In this document: positions 33,255 through 56,164 of the stretch, in pieces
Layout of the letters: each line of letters begins with the position of its first letter
Numbering within the stretch: position 1 is the stretch's first letter
Position numbers and translations under genes: made by a program
The notes under the pieces: model-generated
Databases searched by the model: none
What the model was told of the DNA's origin: nothing
The model's input: only the letters and a program-made list of their open reading frames with translations
NCBI RefSeq assembly: GCF_963675165.1
Contig: NC_087382.1
Coordinates: 2,618,067-2,682,066, forward strand
Direction: 5' to 3'
Origin: Halichondria panicea
Taxonomy: Eukaryota > Porifera > Demospongiae > Suberitida > Halichondriidae
DNA: 64,000 nt

Positions 33255-35555
33255 ATGAAGGTAATATATCTAACCACTCTAGCTGCTGCACTCTCTCTAG
33301 TCAGTGCTCAGAGCGACCCCCGACACGGGGTAGGCTATGATGAGAGGTTTGTGGAGGGTGTCCTCACACACACTGCAGGACAATGGAAGAAATGTATGCC
33401 ATATTTTAGGTGAGAATTTTGATCCAATAAAATTAGACTGAATATTGTATTAATAATTATCGTCTGTATTTTGCAGGCGATCGCTGGAAGAGTTCTCTAA
33501 ATTAGAAGAGGCGAGACGTCACTGTTACTCTCTCTGCTCCCGGAAGAGCTCAAAGGTCACTACTCGATGGGCGGATCTTAATTTCTTTGGGTCTATATTG
33601 GAACGCTCTCATTGTGTCCGTCACTGCACAGAGGAGGAGGCTGGGCTACTACCAAGGGGGGCCGTGTCACTGACTATTGAACGAGCACTTCGGATGAAAG
33701 AGGGATTAAGCTTTTTACAGTCAGCCTATCATCAGGTGTGGTATTATCTGCGTGCAGTTATAGGAACGAAATCACCAATCCTTTAATTGTAGAGAGGTTT
33801 ATAGGGAGGTCTGTAATTTGAAGGCTCTTTTAATTTAGAGGTTCCATAAACATTATCTATAGCCTCGAGAGGTCAGTGGCTTAATTGTTGTGTGATCCAT
33901 TCTTCAATTATAACTCTTTTCACCTCTATTGAAATCTGCTGTGTGGCAACAGAGCCTATATACTGTGGTCCCACTGTGTACACTGTAGCTAGTGGTTGAC
34001 TTATAATAAGGTGAAAAGGGTTGTATACAATTAATTGCCTCAGTATTCGATTGTATCAGACCACCTCCCCCCACACACACAGCTTGGTGCTATCGGTGAG
34101 GCAGCCCGGGCCTGCACTCAGTACTTTTACTACAACCCACACAACGATGCGGCTAAAGAAAAGTTCCATATGTACAAGCGTCTCAGAAAAGTCACTAAAG
34201 ATGATCTAAAACCTGGACACATTCTGAAATACGTGAGTCAATTATCACCGATAGCCACACATGCAATCAACAACTGAATGTGGAAAATGTCACGTGTGGA
34301 AATAATTATAACTAAGGAAATTTGCCAGCAAAAGTTATGCTACCCCCATAGAAGAAGCTTGTTTACATACTATCATTTTGCTAGTTTGCTATACATGTAG
34401 TTTTGCTAGGAAGCTGATATAGTTGCATTTATATCTTACTGGTTTGCTGGTTACATCTGTTAAATACGGTGGTCTTGTTGCTAATAAGGATTTTGTTTCT
34501 TTCAGCGTGATCTATTTGAGATTGGCCATAAAGCTTATCATGCAGAGGACTGGTCTCTCCTGGTGGAGTCAATGGAGAGTGGACTGCTCGAGTTGTTCTC
34601 TTCACTGGAGGACTGTCGTAGGGACTGCACTGGACCACTCAAGATAGAAGATATATTTGGATTCTCAGAGGTGGGCCTGCATGAGGGGATTCAATGTATC
34701 GTATATATCGGTTTTCAAATGCGATTGCGAATGACACTGTACATGCAATCCTGATTGCGTTTCCGAATGACAGAATCTCCAATACAAGAGAAATAGTATG
34801 CACATGCTCACTCTTTGCCGGTTGCGATTCATGCGAAAATTTGTAATTCGCACTCAAAAGAACGTTACATTCGAAACCCAATATAATTATGATATTTAAT
34901 TTCGTTTTCCATGCAGTTAATGACAGAGGTTCAATCTAAGCTGCTGGACTGTCAGAATCAATGCTCACGCAATTTAGGAATGTTTCGTACTGACAAAACC
35001 GAGGAATTCTTTGGGAGCTACTTCCACTACCTCGAATATGGCTACTACTTCTGTGAGTCATTTAAACTACTATCTATATCATTTGTTGATCCAATAGCAG
35101 TCAAAATAGGCCTCTTTTCCAAGCTTTCTGTGATATTCTGGAGAGCTTCCAAAGAGCTACTGAACAAATAAATCTTGAAATTGATCACTCTTCATCTCCC
35201 TACCTTCAGTGAATCGGTCTCGAGATGCAGTGTCAGCTGTTGCTACTCGGGTGAGACTAGACCCTAGCAATGAGGAGGCTAGGAGAAGTGCCGTGTTCTA
35301 TAAGCAACGTCCAGGGGTCACCACCAAGGACTTCAAACCACGAGAGGTAAGCATCCATCACAGCCATTAATTGCTGCATGTCCAGAGTTTTAATCTCTCA
35401 CACACACAGGATGTGATACCTGAGATATTGAAGCACGAGGCTATTCTGAAGTATGGAAAACTAATCAAAAAACTTTGTGAACTAACAGAGAACACCACAG
35501 AACACGATGAAGACATGATACTAGTGAGCAAAATGTTGTACAGTATATATTGCTT

Positions 35556-35604
<49 letters not shown>

Positions 35605-35692
35605 ATTATAGCTGGAAGAGGACTTCAAGAAATGGCCTGTAGTAGCCATGTTGCTGGAACATTCCACCCAAAGAAATTCTGCTAGCGAGTAG
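33255..35692 (+). CDS. CRTAP: CRTAP/P3H4-like leprecan family protein (no dioxygenase domain)
   Basis: Eight exons (33255-33409, 33477-33735, 34083-34232, 34506-34670, 34917-35052, 35210-35346, 35410-35523, 35612-35692) total 1197 nt, 398 residues, close to human CRTAP (401). Residues 1-18 are a signal peptide (MKVIYLTTLAAALSLVSA). Cysteine-containing helical repeats follow: RRHCYSLCSRKS, SHCVRHCTEEEA, ALRMKEGLSFLQSAYHQ, EDCRRDCTG, LLDCQNQCSRN, and the LDPSNEEARRSAVFYKQ type. CRTAP partners prolyl 3-hydroxylase and cyclophilin B in the ER to modify collagen. CRTAP versus P3H4/SC65 cannot be separated by eye. Introns 2 and 7 end in CA tracts. Confidence 0.88.
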
Positions 35693-35910
35693 ATAGTCAT
35701 CAACAACTCTATTGTGTGGTACAATAATTATTATTGTTGTTGTGTGCGCATGCGCATAATTATACCTAGCGCCAGGAGAAAAAGTCAGGCTGGGAACGAG
35801 GCTAGTCTCGGTGAAAGACGCCTCAATAAATCTTGCTGACACAGCTTTTATTGGGTTCAAAGGTCAACCTGGCTATATATTATTATCTAGCTATTGTTTT
35901 TGAGTGTGAA

Positions 35911-38900
35911 GATGTCTTTCTCAGTGTCTGATGAATGGACAGAGGTATCTGCGGGGGAGGGCGTGTCCAGTGCCGTGGAGGGAGAGGGGGAGGCTGGATA
36001 TGGGTGAGCAGGAGAATATCATTATAGCCTTTTTTAATACAATTTTACGTAAACGTCTGTAAAAAAAGCGTCCGCTATTTATTACTGTTACTACGAAACA
36101 AAATAGATGATTTATACAAGCGAAATGTTCAAATGGCGCTGCACATGTTCTTGTGTAAGCAATGATTTAATACAGTATATAAAACAGCTACCCTTATTAT
36201 AATTATGGGCTTGAACATTATCCCCCCACACACCCACACACACACACACCCACCACATACACACTCCCACCACATACGCACAGGCAAGTGGAACGATCTA
36301 ATCTGCTCAATATGCTCAAGATATCCATCAAGGCTCTTATCGAGAGCTCCATGAGATTAGGGGCGGGGATTAAAGATGACCACACCCACCTAGTACAGTT
36401 CCTAGTGCTGGTCGAACTATCACTCAAACACCGACTCAGGAGTAAGCGGTTTGTATAATTAATTAAATTATGTATATACAGCTACTGTTTTACTACAATG
36501 TTTTGGCATCAAATATGTAGGGGTTCATAACAATAGCACTAATACTGCAAAGGCCAATACCAGTATTTGTATCACATCATGAAAGCAAAGTTAGATAGAA
36601 AATTGTCCTGCTGATTTTTGGCTCATTCGCAAGGTTTTCGCTCCCGACAGTAATGTATGTAATGTTACTGTGTGTTACTTTATAATCTGTCACTATAATT
36701 ATAATTCCTCCTATAATACAGATCGTCGGAGTTTGCTCGGACTGAAGAAGTCATTCTGGGGGGTGGTTGAGACGTGTGAGAGACTGACGAGTGACCTCGC
36801 TGCTAGCGTGGCTAATATCAGAGCCATCCCTGGGATTAAGTATGTTGCTATACAAGTTTTGTGTTAGTCGAAATGCTGCAAAAAATGCAACGGCTTTTAT
36901 TAAAATTGCAGCTCTTTGATAGCTCCGCAATTTGTTTTCAGATTGTCCAATCTCTAGATGCAAATAATCCAGCAAAGGCAACCGCTTTTGTTCAGCTATG
37001 TTGATAGCTACTTTTAAGAGCCCGCAAGTGACCTTTCCACTCATGTGCTGACAGTATCTCTGTGTATATGTAGATATCATACTAATTTCTTCTTCCTCCC
37101 CTCCCCACTAGGACTAATGTTGGACGTGGTAGGGCGTGGCTAAGAGTGTCACTCATGCAGAAGAAACTGTCGGATCATTTCAGAGCATTCACTGAAAACA
37201 GAGCCGTCCTCAGGTGTGTGGGCGCGTGTGTGTGTGGGGGGGGGGGAGTTGGATGCTTTGGTAACTATCTTTGAAAGTCCATAACTTTAGTTTGAATCAA
37301 CCAATTTCTCAAAACTAAAAATACATTCTGTAGCTCTTAGTTAGCTCTATCACATGACATGCTTATAGATCATGTGACTCACCACTAACCCCACCCCCTC
37401 CTCCGTTACAGTGACTGGTATGATAGAGAGGCCCTCATGATGCGTGAGGAGGGCGGTGTACTTACTGGTCTGTTGATGGGACTCAACGCACTCGACTACA
37501 ACGTACTACTAAAGGGGGACGAGTTTGACTCATCGGTACGCTTTAATTAAGAGGGTATACATGTGTACTAAGTATTGCACACTGGAGGAGTGGTGCCTCG
37601 TCAAATAAACGTCCAAATATGATATTTTGTCTTTGTTTTTACAATCACCTCTCTTGAAATGCAAACCTTGTTAGAGACAATATTTATAAGTCAACGACTA
37701 GCTACAGTGTACACAGTGGGACCACACTATAGGCTCTGTACACTAGCTACAGTGTACACAGTGGGACCACACTATAGGCTCTGTACACTAGCTACAGTGT
37801 ACACAGTGGGACCATACTATAGGCACTAGTCACACTATAGGCACTAGTCACACTGCAGGTCAATTAGAGTAGCATTTCTGCTTTTTTGCAAAATGATTGT
37901 AACTTGTCTTCTGTACTTGTGCAGGTGGGAGTGTTGGATTTGAGCAGATATCTCCGTGATGGTAACTACCTCGCTAGACCTAGTGGCGATGAGGACGAGT
38001 GAGTTGTTGCCATGGTTATATAGTGACACATAGTGACACCCGTTGCCATGGTTATATAGTGACACATAGTTACATAGTGACACCCGTTGCCATGGTTATA
38101 TAGTGACACCCGTTGCCATAGGGAAGACGACTCACAGCTGGCTAATTTAATGGACCAGAAAGCATATCTCGAAGAACTCAACAGAAAACTCGAGTAAGTG
38201 TGATTTATTATAGATATGTCAGTGATGTGCCCACACTGGTCGGTGGTGGTGGTTGGTACTAACCACCTCTTAGGCCAAGCTAGCTACATGGACATGAAAG
38301 AAGTATTGAGGATCGAATATAACCATTAGTTCAAAATTCTGGTCACATCGTTGTATCTGTTGAGCTGTAGTTAACCCTTAGCCATGCTTGTTCCATTAAC
38401 CTCTCTGCTCTTGAGTTATCCATTAACCCTTTAGATCCTCAGTGGAGCGTCTACAGTCTAAACTAGAGTCTGCTGAGAAGGCTAACAGAGTGCTGAGTCA
38501 GCAAGTCTCCTCTTCCCAATATCCTCCCCCGGACAAAGATGACCTCAGAGCCATGAACGAGCAGTCAGCCACTCAACTCAAGAAAGCACTCGAGGTCAGT
38601 GAATGTGACTCTGTGTGTGTGTGGGCGTGTGTGGGGTGGGGGTGTGGGGTGAGTGACTGTGTGTGCATATAATTATATGTAGTATCTGTACTAATTGTTT
38701 TGTACGTACAGAATCTTCACGATGACCAAAAGGCCGAATTGGATTCATTCAGCCAATCAAGGTAAACCACACACCCTCACTCATCCCACTCACACCCACA
38801 CCACACCCTCACACATCCCACTCTCCACACACACACAGAGCTGATATGAAGGAGCTTTTTTCCGCTACTCAGAAAAGTCTCGAGACTGAGCAAAACTTGA

Positions 38901-41033
38901 GAGAACAGGTGACAACACATTCTAAACTATATACAAGTACAACTTCTGTTGCTTCTGATGTGATGGCTTTATTTTGCTGTCCAGCTAATGAACTAATCCA
39001 TTATACATATTTGCTGCAGGTTGAAAAAGAACTGGCTGCCCAGAGGAGTATGAGAGTTGAGAAGGAGGTATTGTTCGATACTACCCTATAGCTAGAAATT
39101 TCTGCGGCCCAAAAATTCTGCGAATTCTCCGAATGAATGAGTAAACACAGAAATATTATCCGCAAATGCTTATTAACCACGCCTAATTTAACAGTTGAAA
39201 ATTCAATTCTCAGAAATATTATCCGCAGAAGGTCTTTTTACAGAATTTTTGGACCGCAGAAATTTCTAGCTATACGGTGTATGTATGTACACTTGTGTGA
39301 ATGCTGTACATACAATGACTGTTCATGTGTTATACTTGTGAGGTTCGCTGTAACTTGGTACTGATGTGATATCAACTAATGCCCTCACACTCCCCACACA
39401 CGCCCACTCCCCACCCACACACACACACACAGACGGCCCTCCAGTTACTTGAGAAGAGTGTCCATGAGAAGCAGGACAATGTGATAGCCCTGAGGAAGCA
39501 GCTGGAGGAGAGCAAGACCACCAACATCACCATGCAAACACAACTCAAGGTCAGGTCACTTCAAACATCGATTTTATGATAATAATTATTTCTGGCCCAA
39601 ATCGAATTTTTGCATGGACTATAATAATAGTGTGTTGTGTTGTTGTTTGGATTGTCTAAGACTGTTTCGAGAGCTATCTTACTCTGTTAGATATCTTTGT
39701 GCCCCACACACACACACACACACACCCCACACACACACACCCCACCCCCTCACAGACATCTAAGGAGACACACCAGAGAGACTCGCTCAAGATAAGAGGA
39801 CTAGAAGCCAAACTAGCACAACTCACAGCACAGAGCAAGAAGACTGACAAAGAGTAAGCATGTATTGATTTTTCAAGTAGTTACGTATCAGGGTAGTAGA
39901 TTTTACTTAAGCCATTAATTTTATGTTTATATCATAGCTGTATGGGGTACCTTGTCACATGATCGCCCCACACACACACACACACACACTCCACACAGAT
40001 TGGCGGACACTGTGGCTGGTCTGCGAGAGTCTGAGCGTACGTCAGGTGACCTGGCCACTCGACTGGAGGAGATCCAATTGGCTAAGAGCTCGGCAGAAAA
40101 TGACCTCACCATCGAAAAACAATGGAGGTCATCGCTACAGGTTAGACACACAGTTTAAAATAACTATAATAAAAATAATTATAAGTGTTATTGCTTTATA
40201 GATGGAGTTACAGCGTGAAAAGAACAGAGTGGTTGAACTGACCAATGAAACGAAGCAATTTAAGTCACTGCAGAAGGTAATGGTCACATGATTAATCACA
40301 TGACTGTCACATGACTGTGTGGTTATATAGGAACACTCTGAGATGCAGGAGCGTTTTGCTGCTCTACAAGAAACAGTCAATGATCAGGAGATAGCCATGG
40401 TGGAGATGGGCCGACAACTCAGTCTGTGAGTTACCACACACACACACACACACACACACACGCCCACACACACTTACTCTCTACATACACGCCTACTCCC
40501 CCCTCACATAGGTCCCAACAGAAGGTGTCGGACATGAAAGAGGTGACCGGGATGTCACGTGACTCTGTCTGGATTGATGACAAAGACATCACAGATTGTC
40601 AGGACTGTAAGAAACAGTTCTCAGTGGCTAGGAGAAAGGCAAGTGCAGGGAGAGCTACAGTTACAGTTTGAGCTATAATTATACTAGCCTTTATTGTGGA
40701 TGCGCATTTTTCAATTGTTATAGCTCTTTTTAACGAAATTTTGTATACAGGAGGTGGACTTTGTTGAGAGTTTTTTTTTGTTTTATTTGGGACCTGGGGT
40801 TTGCTATATTTATCGCAGTTGGTCTTTCTGGGAGTGGCCGTTAACACCCGCCCACACACACACACACCCTCACACTTCCCGCCCACACACACACACAGCA
40901 TCACTGTCGTAACTGTGGAGGCATATTCTGCTACGCTTGCTCCGACAACAGCGTACAGCTTCCCTCGAGTGCTAAACCAGTTCGAGTGTGTAACTCTTGT
41001 CAGGACCAGGTCCTACAAAGAGCCTCGACTTGA
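35911..41033 (+). CDS. RUN and FYVE domain protein (RUFY1/2-like)
   Basis: It starts [17 protein letters not shown]. The RUN domain spans exons from 36284 to about 37970 ([78 protein letters not shown]). A long coiled coil follows on many small exons between about 38.1 and 40.4 kb. The FYVE zinc finger comes from the last two exons ([20 protein letters not shown], then [20 protein letters not shown] and [10 protein letters not shown]), with the PI3P-binding R(R/K)HHCR motif intact. RUFY proteins tether early endosomes through Rab/Arl GTPases. The final intron has a GC donor (40639). At least three tandem repeats lie in introns. Confidence 0.93.
37684..37856. repeat. Tandem repeat of about 52 bp in a RUFY intron
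   Basis: Three copies of CTAGCTACAGTGTACACAGT followed by gggaccacactataggctctg; the last is degraded into short cactataggcactagt units. Related single sequence occurs in inverse orientation near 33960 and 54150 in other introns (TGGTCCCACTGTGTACACTG). Confidence 0.75.
37996..38125. repeat. Short tandem repeat GTTGCCATGGTTATATAGTGACAC
   Basis: About four imperfect copies of gttgccatggttatatag and tgacacatag within a RUFY intron, ending directly at the acceptor (ttgccatag). The acceptor thus lies inside the last repeat unit. Confidence 0.75.
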
Positions 41034-41236
41034 GGACACTGCAACGACTACTAATATAGGGAGACTGTCTGCATCTTTAATTTGTGTGAATATTAAGAAA
41101 TTAATTTTGTCCGTCTTATTTATGTTTTAGAGATTTTTTAAGAGAGATTTTTGAGATTATGAATCCACTCTAAGAATGATATTAACTGTTGAGAAGAGTT
41201 GCCATTACCTGTTGTATAAAATAATAAAGAGGTGAC

Positions 41237-44200
41237 ATGAATGTGATCAGTGGTGGTATTGTTGGAGGGGGTGTGTGTGTGCTGGATGGAGGACTGGCTA
41301 CTGAGGTGGAGGCAAGAGGAGTCATCATTGAGGTACACATAGCAGGGACATGATGTCATTGTACTATACCCCCCCCCCCGGGCCCCCTAGTCTCGCAAGC
41401 CAGGCCTTTCATCGGGTCTGGTTTCTGCGAGAACTACCCTCCCATTAATAGTTATGATAGTTCTATCCTATCATTATAATTTGATGAAAACATTTAATTG
41501 TCAGATTCAGTCAAATAGAGAAATAGAAATTAGAAAACTCTATTATACACTGTACAATGGCAAACCATATATTAAAATGACAAAATTATGACCATTATGG
41601 ATTTAAACACATCCTTCTTTCGTTGAAAATAAGTTCAACTACACCTTAGTCTCGATTTCCAGCCTCTTTGCATATACGAAGTATGGGAGGGCGTGGCCAG
41701 ACTAACTACACCTCACCCCCTCTGTTTAATCAATGTTTATCTCTATGGTTTAATCAATGGTTCAGGGACTCTTTCAGCTGCCATAACTTGAGCTCTGTGG
41801 TTTCAAATGGTTTTCTGTTTAGAAAACAGCTAGTGCTTTCAAACGATGTTCATTTAATTTTAGGAGATGCAAATTGTTCAACAATAGTAATTCATTAACG
41901 TATAGGGGGACCCCCTGTGGAGTGCTCGTCTACTGCACTCTGACCCCACCCTGATAGAAGCAGTTCATCTCTCGTTCCTAGAGCATGACTCTGACATCAT
42001 CACCACCGCTTCCTATCAGGTACAGTGATGTCATTAGTAGCTTGGAAATTGGTTTATCCAATCACTATTACTTACGTGCCCTTCAACTCCACCCACACAC
42101 TTCCCTCCTCACACACACACACTCCCACTCACACACACACTCCCACACACACACGTACACTCCTCACCCCCCCCACACACGCTCTCCCACACACACACAT
42201 ACACACAGGCTAGTGTGGACGGTTTTATTCGTCATCTTGGTGTAACCCATGACAATGCCTTGGATCTGATTGGACGGAGTGTTACTATAGCAAAGCAAGC
42301 TCGAGACAGATTTTTAAAAGACAGTCCCAACAAGACACCGCTCATAGCTGGCTCCGTAGGTCCTTATGGTAAGCAATAGTTATATGCAGCTGACACCTAC
42401 TGTTATAAGGTATAATTGTGAAATAGTTTTGAAAAACCTTTGCAAACGAGTGTTGCAAGCTGCGCTGTGCTAATGCCTCTCGCCGTTGTTTTGCTTTCGC
42501 TCAAAAACTATTAGAAGAGGTGAAGAGGTATGGTTATGTTACTATTGTTGATTGCAAAGGGCTACAAAATGGATTTATAATTGCGCTGGTACACTATTGA
42601 AACTTGAAACTCAAGTTATGACGACTAAGTTAGTAATAAATGGCCTGTTTTATTACTAACTTAGTCGTCATAACTTGAGTTTCAAGTTTCAATGAAAGAT
42701 TCTGAAGAGACTGCAACAGCTTTCAAAAAATAACTCGCGAAAGTGCTAATCCACGAATCAAAATCCAAGAGAACGTGGCTAGAAGCCTATAGAAGCTGTT
42801 AGTTTTAATCGCATTGCAACCGTTGAGCAGTTACAGCTGGAACAGACACACACACAGACACACACACAGTCAGCTTTACCGTATCCCTCGTGCGGCTACG
42901 CCTCGAGGCATAATGAGCAGACAATTTAACCCTTTGTGATCTAACTATTGCGTTCTGGCAAGGATCGTGTGTAGTTACTAGTAATAATAAGTTTTTGATC
43001 AGTTCGCATAATTTATTAGATGCTCGCAAAACACTCTAGGCTATACCTCCTCTGTCTTATACTGTATTTGTGAAGTACCCTCCTCAATTTTAGCTGTAGT
43101 TGATAATTGTAAGTGTGGACTATTTTCCAGGAGCATGTCAGGCTGATGGATCTGAGTACCACGGCCGCTACGTTGATCACATGACCAGAGAGCAGCTTAT
43201 TGATTGGCACAGACCGCGTGTTGCTAGGTTACTAGATTGTGGAGTGGATCTATTAGCATTTGAAACAATTCCATCGCAAGTAAGAATTATATACTGTTAC
43301 TATGGTTACTATGCAGTACGTATTAACTTATTTACTACTGCTGATTGCTCACCATTGAGTGGTGTAGGAAGGGGGGGATCCAGGGGCTGGAGCCCCCCAA
43401 ATCTTTCTAGGCTATTAAGTAGAGATGACTTATCAAGCTGCACTATGTAGATAGCCGTATTTTTTTCTATTAAAAAACTAGAGCCCCCCCCCCCATTGAG
43501 AAATTGTTTCCTATGCCACTGCATTGTCATAGTAGTAATAAGATACAATATCATGCATTCTGTATCATTGTTCTTAATTATGTCCCTCAGAAAGAGGGGG
43601 AAGTGCTGATGAGGTTATTGGGGGAGTTCCCTACAGCAAGAGCGTGGCTGTCCTTCTCATGCAAGGTGTCTGTATGTATTTGATAGTTCTATTCTCTGTA
43701 CAGCACTAGATTTCTCTGATCTAAACATGTCATGTGATTGAGGCTACAGAATAGTTTGACTAAAGTTTTGGGCATGCGTAAACATTGTGTGATAATTGTT
43801 GCTGGCTATCATTACAGGATGGCGTGCATTGTTGCTATGATGATACGTTCCGAGATGCTGTCATATCATGTTGTTCTGTCTCATCACAACTTGTGGCAGT
43901 CGGTGTTAACTGTACCGAGCCGGGATATGTGGAGGTGTGTGTGTGTGTGTCATGTGCTGTCAGTGCATGGGGGTGCTCTTAGATATACAGTGTACACACT
44001 ATATTTTTCTTGTACTCTTATATAGATATAGGCTAAAAGAATATTGTTTGCTCAGCAGTTGCAGTGACTATCTATAGAAAGAAACTGAATTCTTGTTCCC
44101 TTAGTTAGAATTTATTATCGTGTGTCCTGCTTGCACATGTGCAGGGTTTACTGAGCAGTTGCAGTGGATGTACTGATCTACCATTCATAGTCTATCCCAA

Positions 44201-44427
44201 CAGTGGAGAGTCCTGGACAAGGACTGAAGGGTAAGGAGGAAAATGGATTTCAATTTAATGTCTGTTTTTTGTTCAGGTGGAGTGGTGACTGTGTTAGAGG
44301 TTTCTCTTCGTACCTGCCAAAGTGGGTGGAGTTAGGAGCTCATGTGATTGGAGGGTGCTGTCGGGTTACCCCTAGTGACATTAAATTACTTAGTGACACC
44401 CTTAGAACTATGAAACTCTCTGCATAA
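41237..44427 (+). CDS. Homocysteine S-methyltransferase
   Basis: Eight exons (41237-41332, 41906-42019, 42209-42368, 43131-43279, 43591-43671, 43818-43934, 44145-44230, 44277-44427) give 317 residues, the MmuM/BHMT2-like size. Landmarks: VLDGGLATEVEARG, LWSARLLHSDPTLIEAVHLS, DIITTASYQAS, LIAGSVGPYGA, DLLAFETIPS, the first zinc ligand in VGVNCTEP and the cysteine pair in IGGCCRV. It transfers a methyl group to homocysteine to make methionine. Whether the donor is S-methylmethionine, SAM or betaine cannot be told. The last intron is only 46 nt. It lies 195 bp upstream of MAT on the same strand. Confidence 0.93.
41388..41436. mobile_element. TAGTCTCG palindromic MITE in homocysteine methyltransferase intron 1
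   Basis: TAGTCTCGCAAGCCAGGCC and the mirror GGTCTGGTTTCTGCGAGAACTA. It belongs to the same subfamily as the element at 26776. Flanks show no clean 9-bp repeat. Confidence 0.6.
42597..42692. repeat. Perfect 44-bp foldback with 8-nt loop
   Basis: Bases 42597-42640 (starting ttgaaacttgaaactcaag) are the exact reverse complement of 42649-42692, with loop tggcctgt. No mismatch is seen in 44 pairs. It sits in intron 3 of the homocysteine methyltransferase gene, upstream of the 42736-42912 repeat. It may be a recent inverted duplication, a small-RNA hairpin or an assembly artefact. Confidence 0.9.
42736..42912. repeat. Dispersed repeat, inverse of 11944-12125
   Basis: It contains ccaagagaacgt, tagaagctgttagtttt, cgcattgcaaccgttg, gttacagctgg, an acacac tract and TGCGGCTACGCCTCGAGGCA, the reverse complement series of the copy at 11944. 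It lies in intron 3 of the methyltransferase gene. Confidence 0.6.
43358..43521. mobile_element. MITE with AGTGGYRTAGGAA ends and 5-bp TSD
   Basis: AGTGGTGTAGGAAGGGGGGG at 43358 mirrors the right end (complement CAGTGGCATAGGAAACA). It is flanked by CATTG (43353-43357 and 43522-43526). Internal G-runs and GAGCCCCCC blocks are inverted. It lies in intron 4 of the methyltransferase gene. Confidence 0.65.
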
Positions 44428-44621
44428 GCATTATTTTTTGTTGCAATTATTACTGCGCATGCTCAGTCTACTTGCGATCTTCATGTCATTCTTTGCTACC
44501 AGTGCCTCCAAATCCACGTGGTAACTTAATGGCAATAAAAGAAGAAAAAAAGTGCAATTAATTTCTGCATGCAAGAAAGATCGATAAAGCGAATACAACC
44601 TCCTAACATTCTGACGTGACG

Positions 44622-48503
<3,882 letters not shown>

Positions 48504-48604
48504 AAAGACAGAACTCTTGTAGACAATAAAGACTGTTTATTTTGTGTGTGTGTGAATTGTGGCTATTGTGTGTGTGTGGGCGTTGTGTTTATGAGGTATG
48601 AACA

Positions 48605-48658
48605 TAGCCTCGATTCCAAGCCGCTCTCATTGAGTGTGAGGGGCTGGAATGGAGGTTA
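48605..48658. mobile_element. 54-bp TAGCCTCG palindromic MITE, imperfect 9-bp TSD
   Basis: TAGCCTCGATTCCAAGCC and GGGCTGGAATGGAGGTTA are the arms. Flanks GTATGAACA (48596-48604) and GTATGAATG (48659-48667) agree at 7 of 9 bases. It is located between MAT and AMPK alpha. Confidence 0.7.
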
Positions 48659-48786
48659 GTATGAATGTTGTTGACCTCCCACTGAACCTTGCACTGTGTG
48701 AAGTGCATTGCTTTTTAGACGGCTAAAAATCAGTTTCTGGTGTCCTACTTGATCATTTGACGCAGCGAGATAGTATACCGGCCAGC

Positions 48787-55010
<6,224 letters not shown>

Positions 55011-55785
55011 GACACGTACATGTACAATCATGTACTTCTTAAATTATTGTTTACAGAACACGTTGTAAATAATATTATGCTTTGTCATCAGTTCCAACGA
55101 TTTCTTGTATATAATTTTGTTCATTTACTGTGTCTTATAATTATTGTGCTGATGAGGTGATGGGGGTGCACGGTAAAGATCGTCAAAACAAATTGATTGA
55201 AGCTTCAGCAAAACAATTGTTTATTTGTAAACGACCCCTACCATAATAATAATTATGTATGACGACATTATTCTTTAGTTGCGCATGTGCAGTAAAAGAC
55301 TGCCGCGCCCAAAATGCGCGCATGCGCTTTCTGTGTCCAGTCCCCTATAAAAGAAGGACCTCCTCATCAGTTGATCCTCATTCTTCATTTTTCTGGAAAA
55401 CTCAACGTCTCTTCTACTCCAGCAAAGAAATCGACATCGAGCGTGTTTTCCTATGGCATGCTGGCTTAGCTACTACTGCTGTATGTATGTAGGAGCTACT
55501 TGAGCAGCTAGCTCTGTGTGTAGCAGCCATCTCTGTGTCAGTTGTCTACGTGTAGCAACTATCTGAGCAGCTATTTGTGTGTGTAGCAACGAGCAGTGTC
55601 TACATCTAATGTTCTAGTTAGTGCCATCTATCTTCATGTGTTGACTTGTACTCACAGGAGGCTGACTGGATCTGATGGTGGGCTCTCCAGGTGGTGGCAG
55701 TTATGATGGCGCACTCTGACAAAGTTAAGTGATCAGTAGTTTGTGTATTGTATCCTATAATTATGTAACTATTTTGTCAGTGAGA
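55011..55785. other. Intergenic stretch with a TATA box and possible first exon
   Basis: Downstream of AMPK, a TATAAAAG motif at 55346 is preceded by GC-rich sequence (gcgcgcatgcgc) and followed by an open frame ending at 55492. I see no recognisable protein. Imperfect repeats of gtagcarc and gagcagctat follow (55490-55600). It may be the promoter and 5' part of a non-coding transcript leading into the satellite at 56.2 kb. Confidence 0.3.
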
Positions 55786-56164
55786 ATGCTGGTTGTGTTC
55801 TAGCAACCGTTCGGTGGTTGCATTTGCGTACAGGGTTTTCGATAATGGTCGAATCATCTTTTGTTTGATTGTTTGGTTTTGTTGTTATTGTTCGATTTGT
55901 TTGTTTGTCTTCGAATTCGAGTTGTCGGTTTGTTCTTCGTGATGTGTGGTTTTGCCACACTGTCTCCTTCTATTGTGTCTAATCCACATGTCATTCCTCC
56001 CTCTAGCCAAAAAATTGTCATTTCTCCCTCTAATTTTAATTCTAGCCTAAAGTGTTTTGTAATAGTTACTCATGATGTCATTATTTTGTACAGAACCCCA
56101 ACCTTTACTACATGTACTACTATACTGGATCTGGAGGAGTGGTTGTTCTTTGTGTAACATTTTG

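Noticed and set aside
55259-55492. 77-residue ORF behind a TATA box
   Set aside because: No recognisable domain and no splice or homolog support; recorded only as a possible transcript start.
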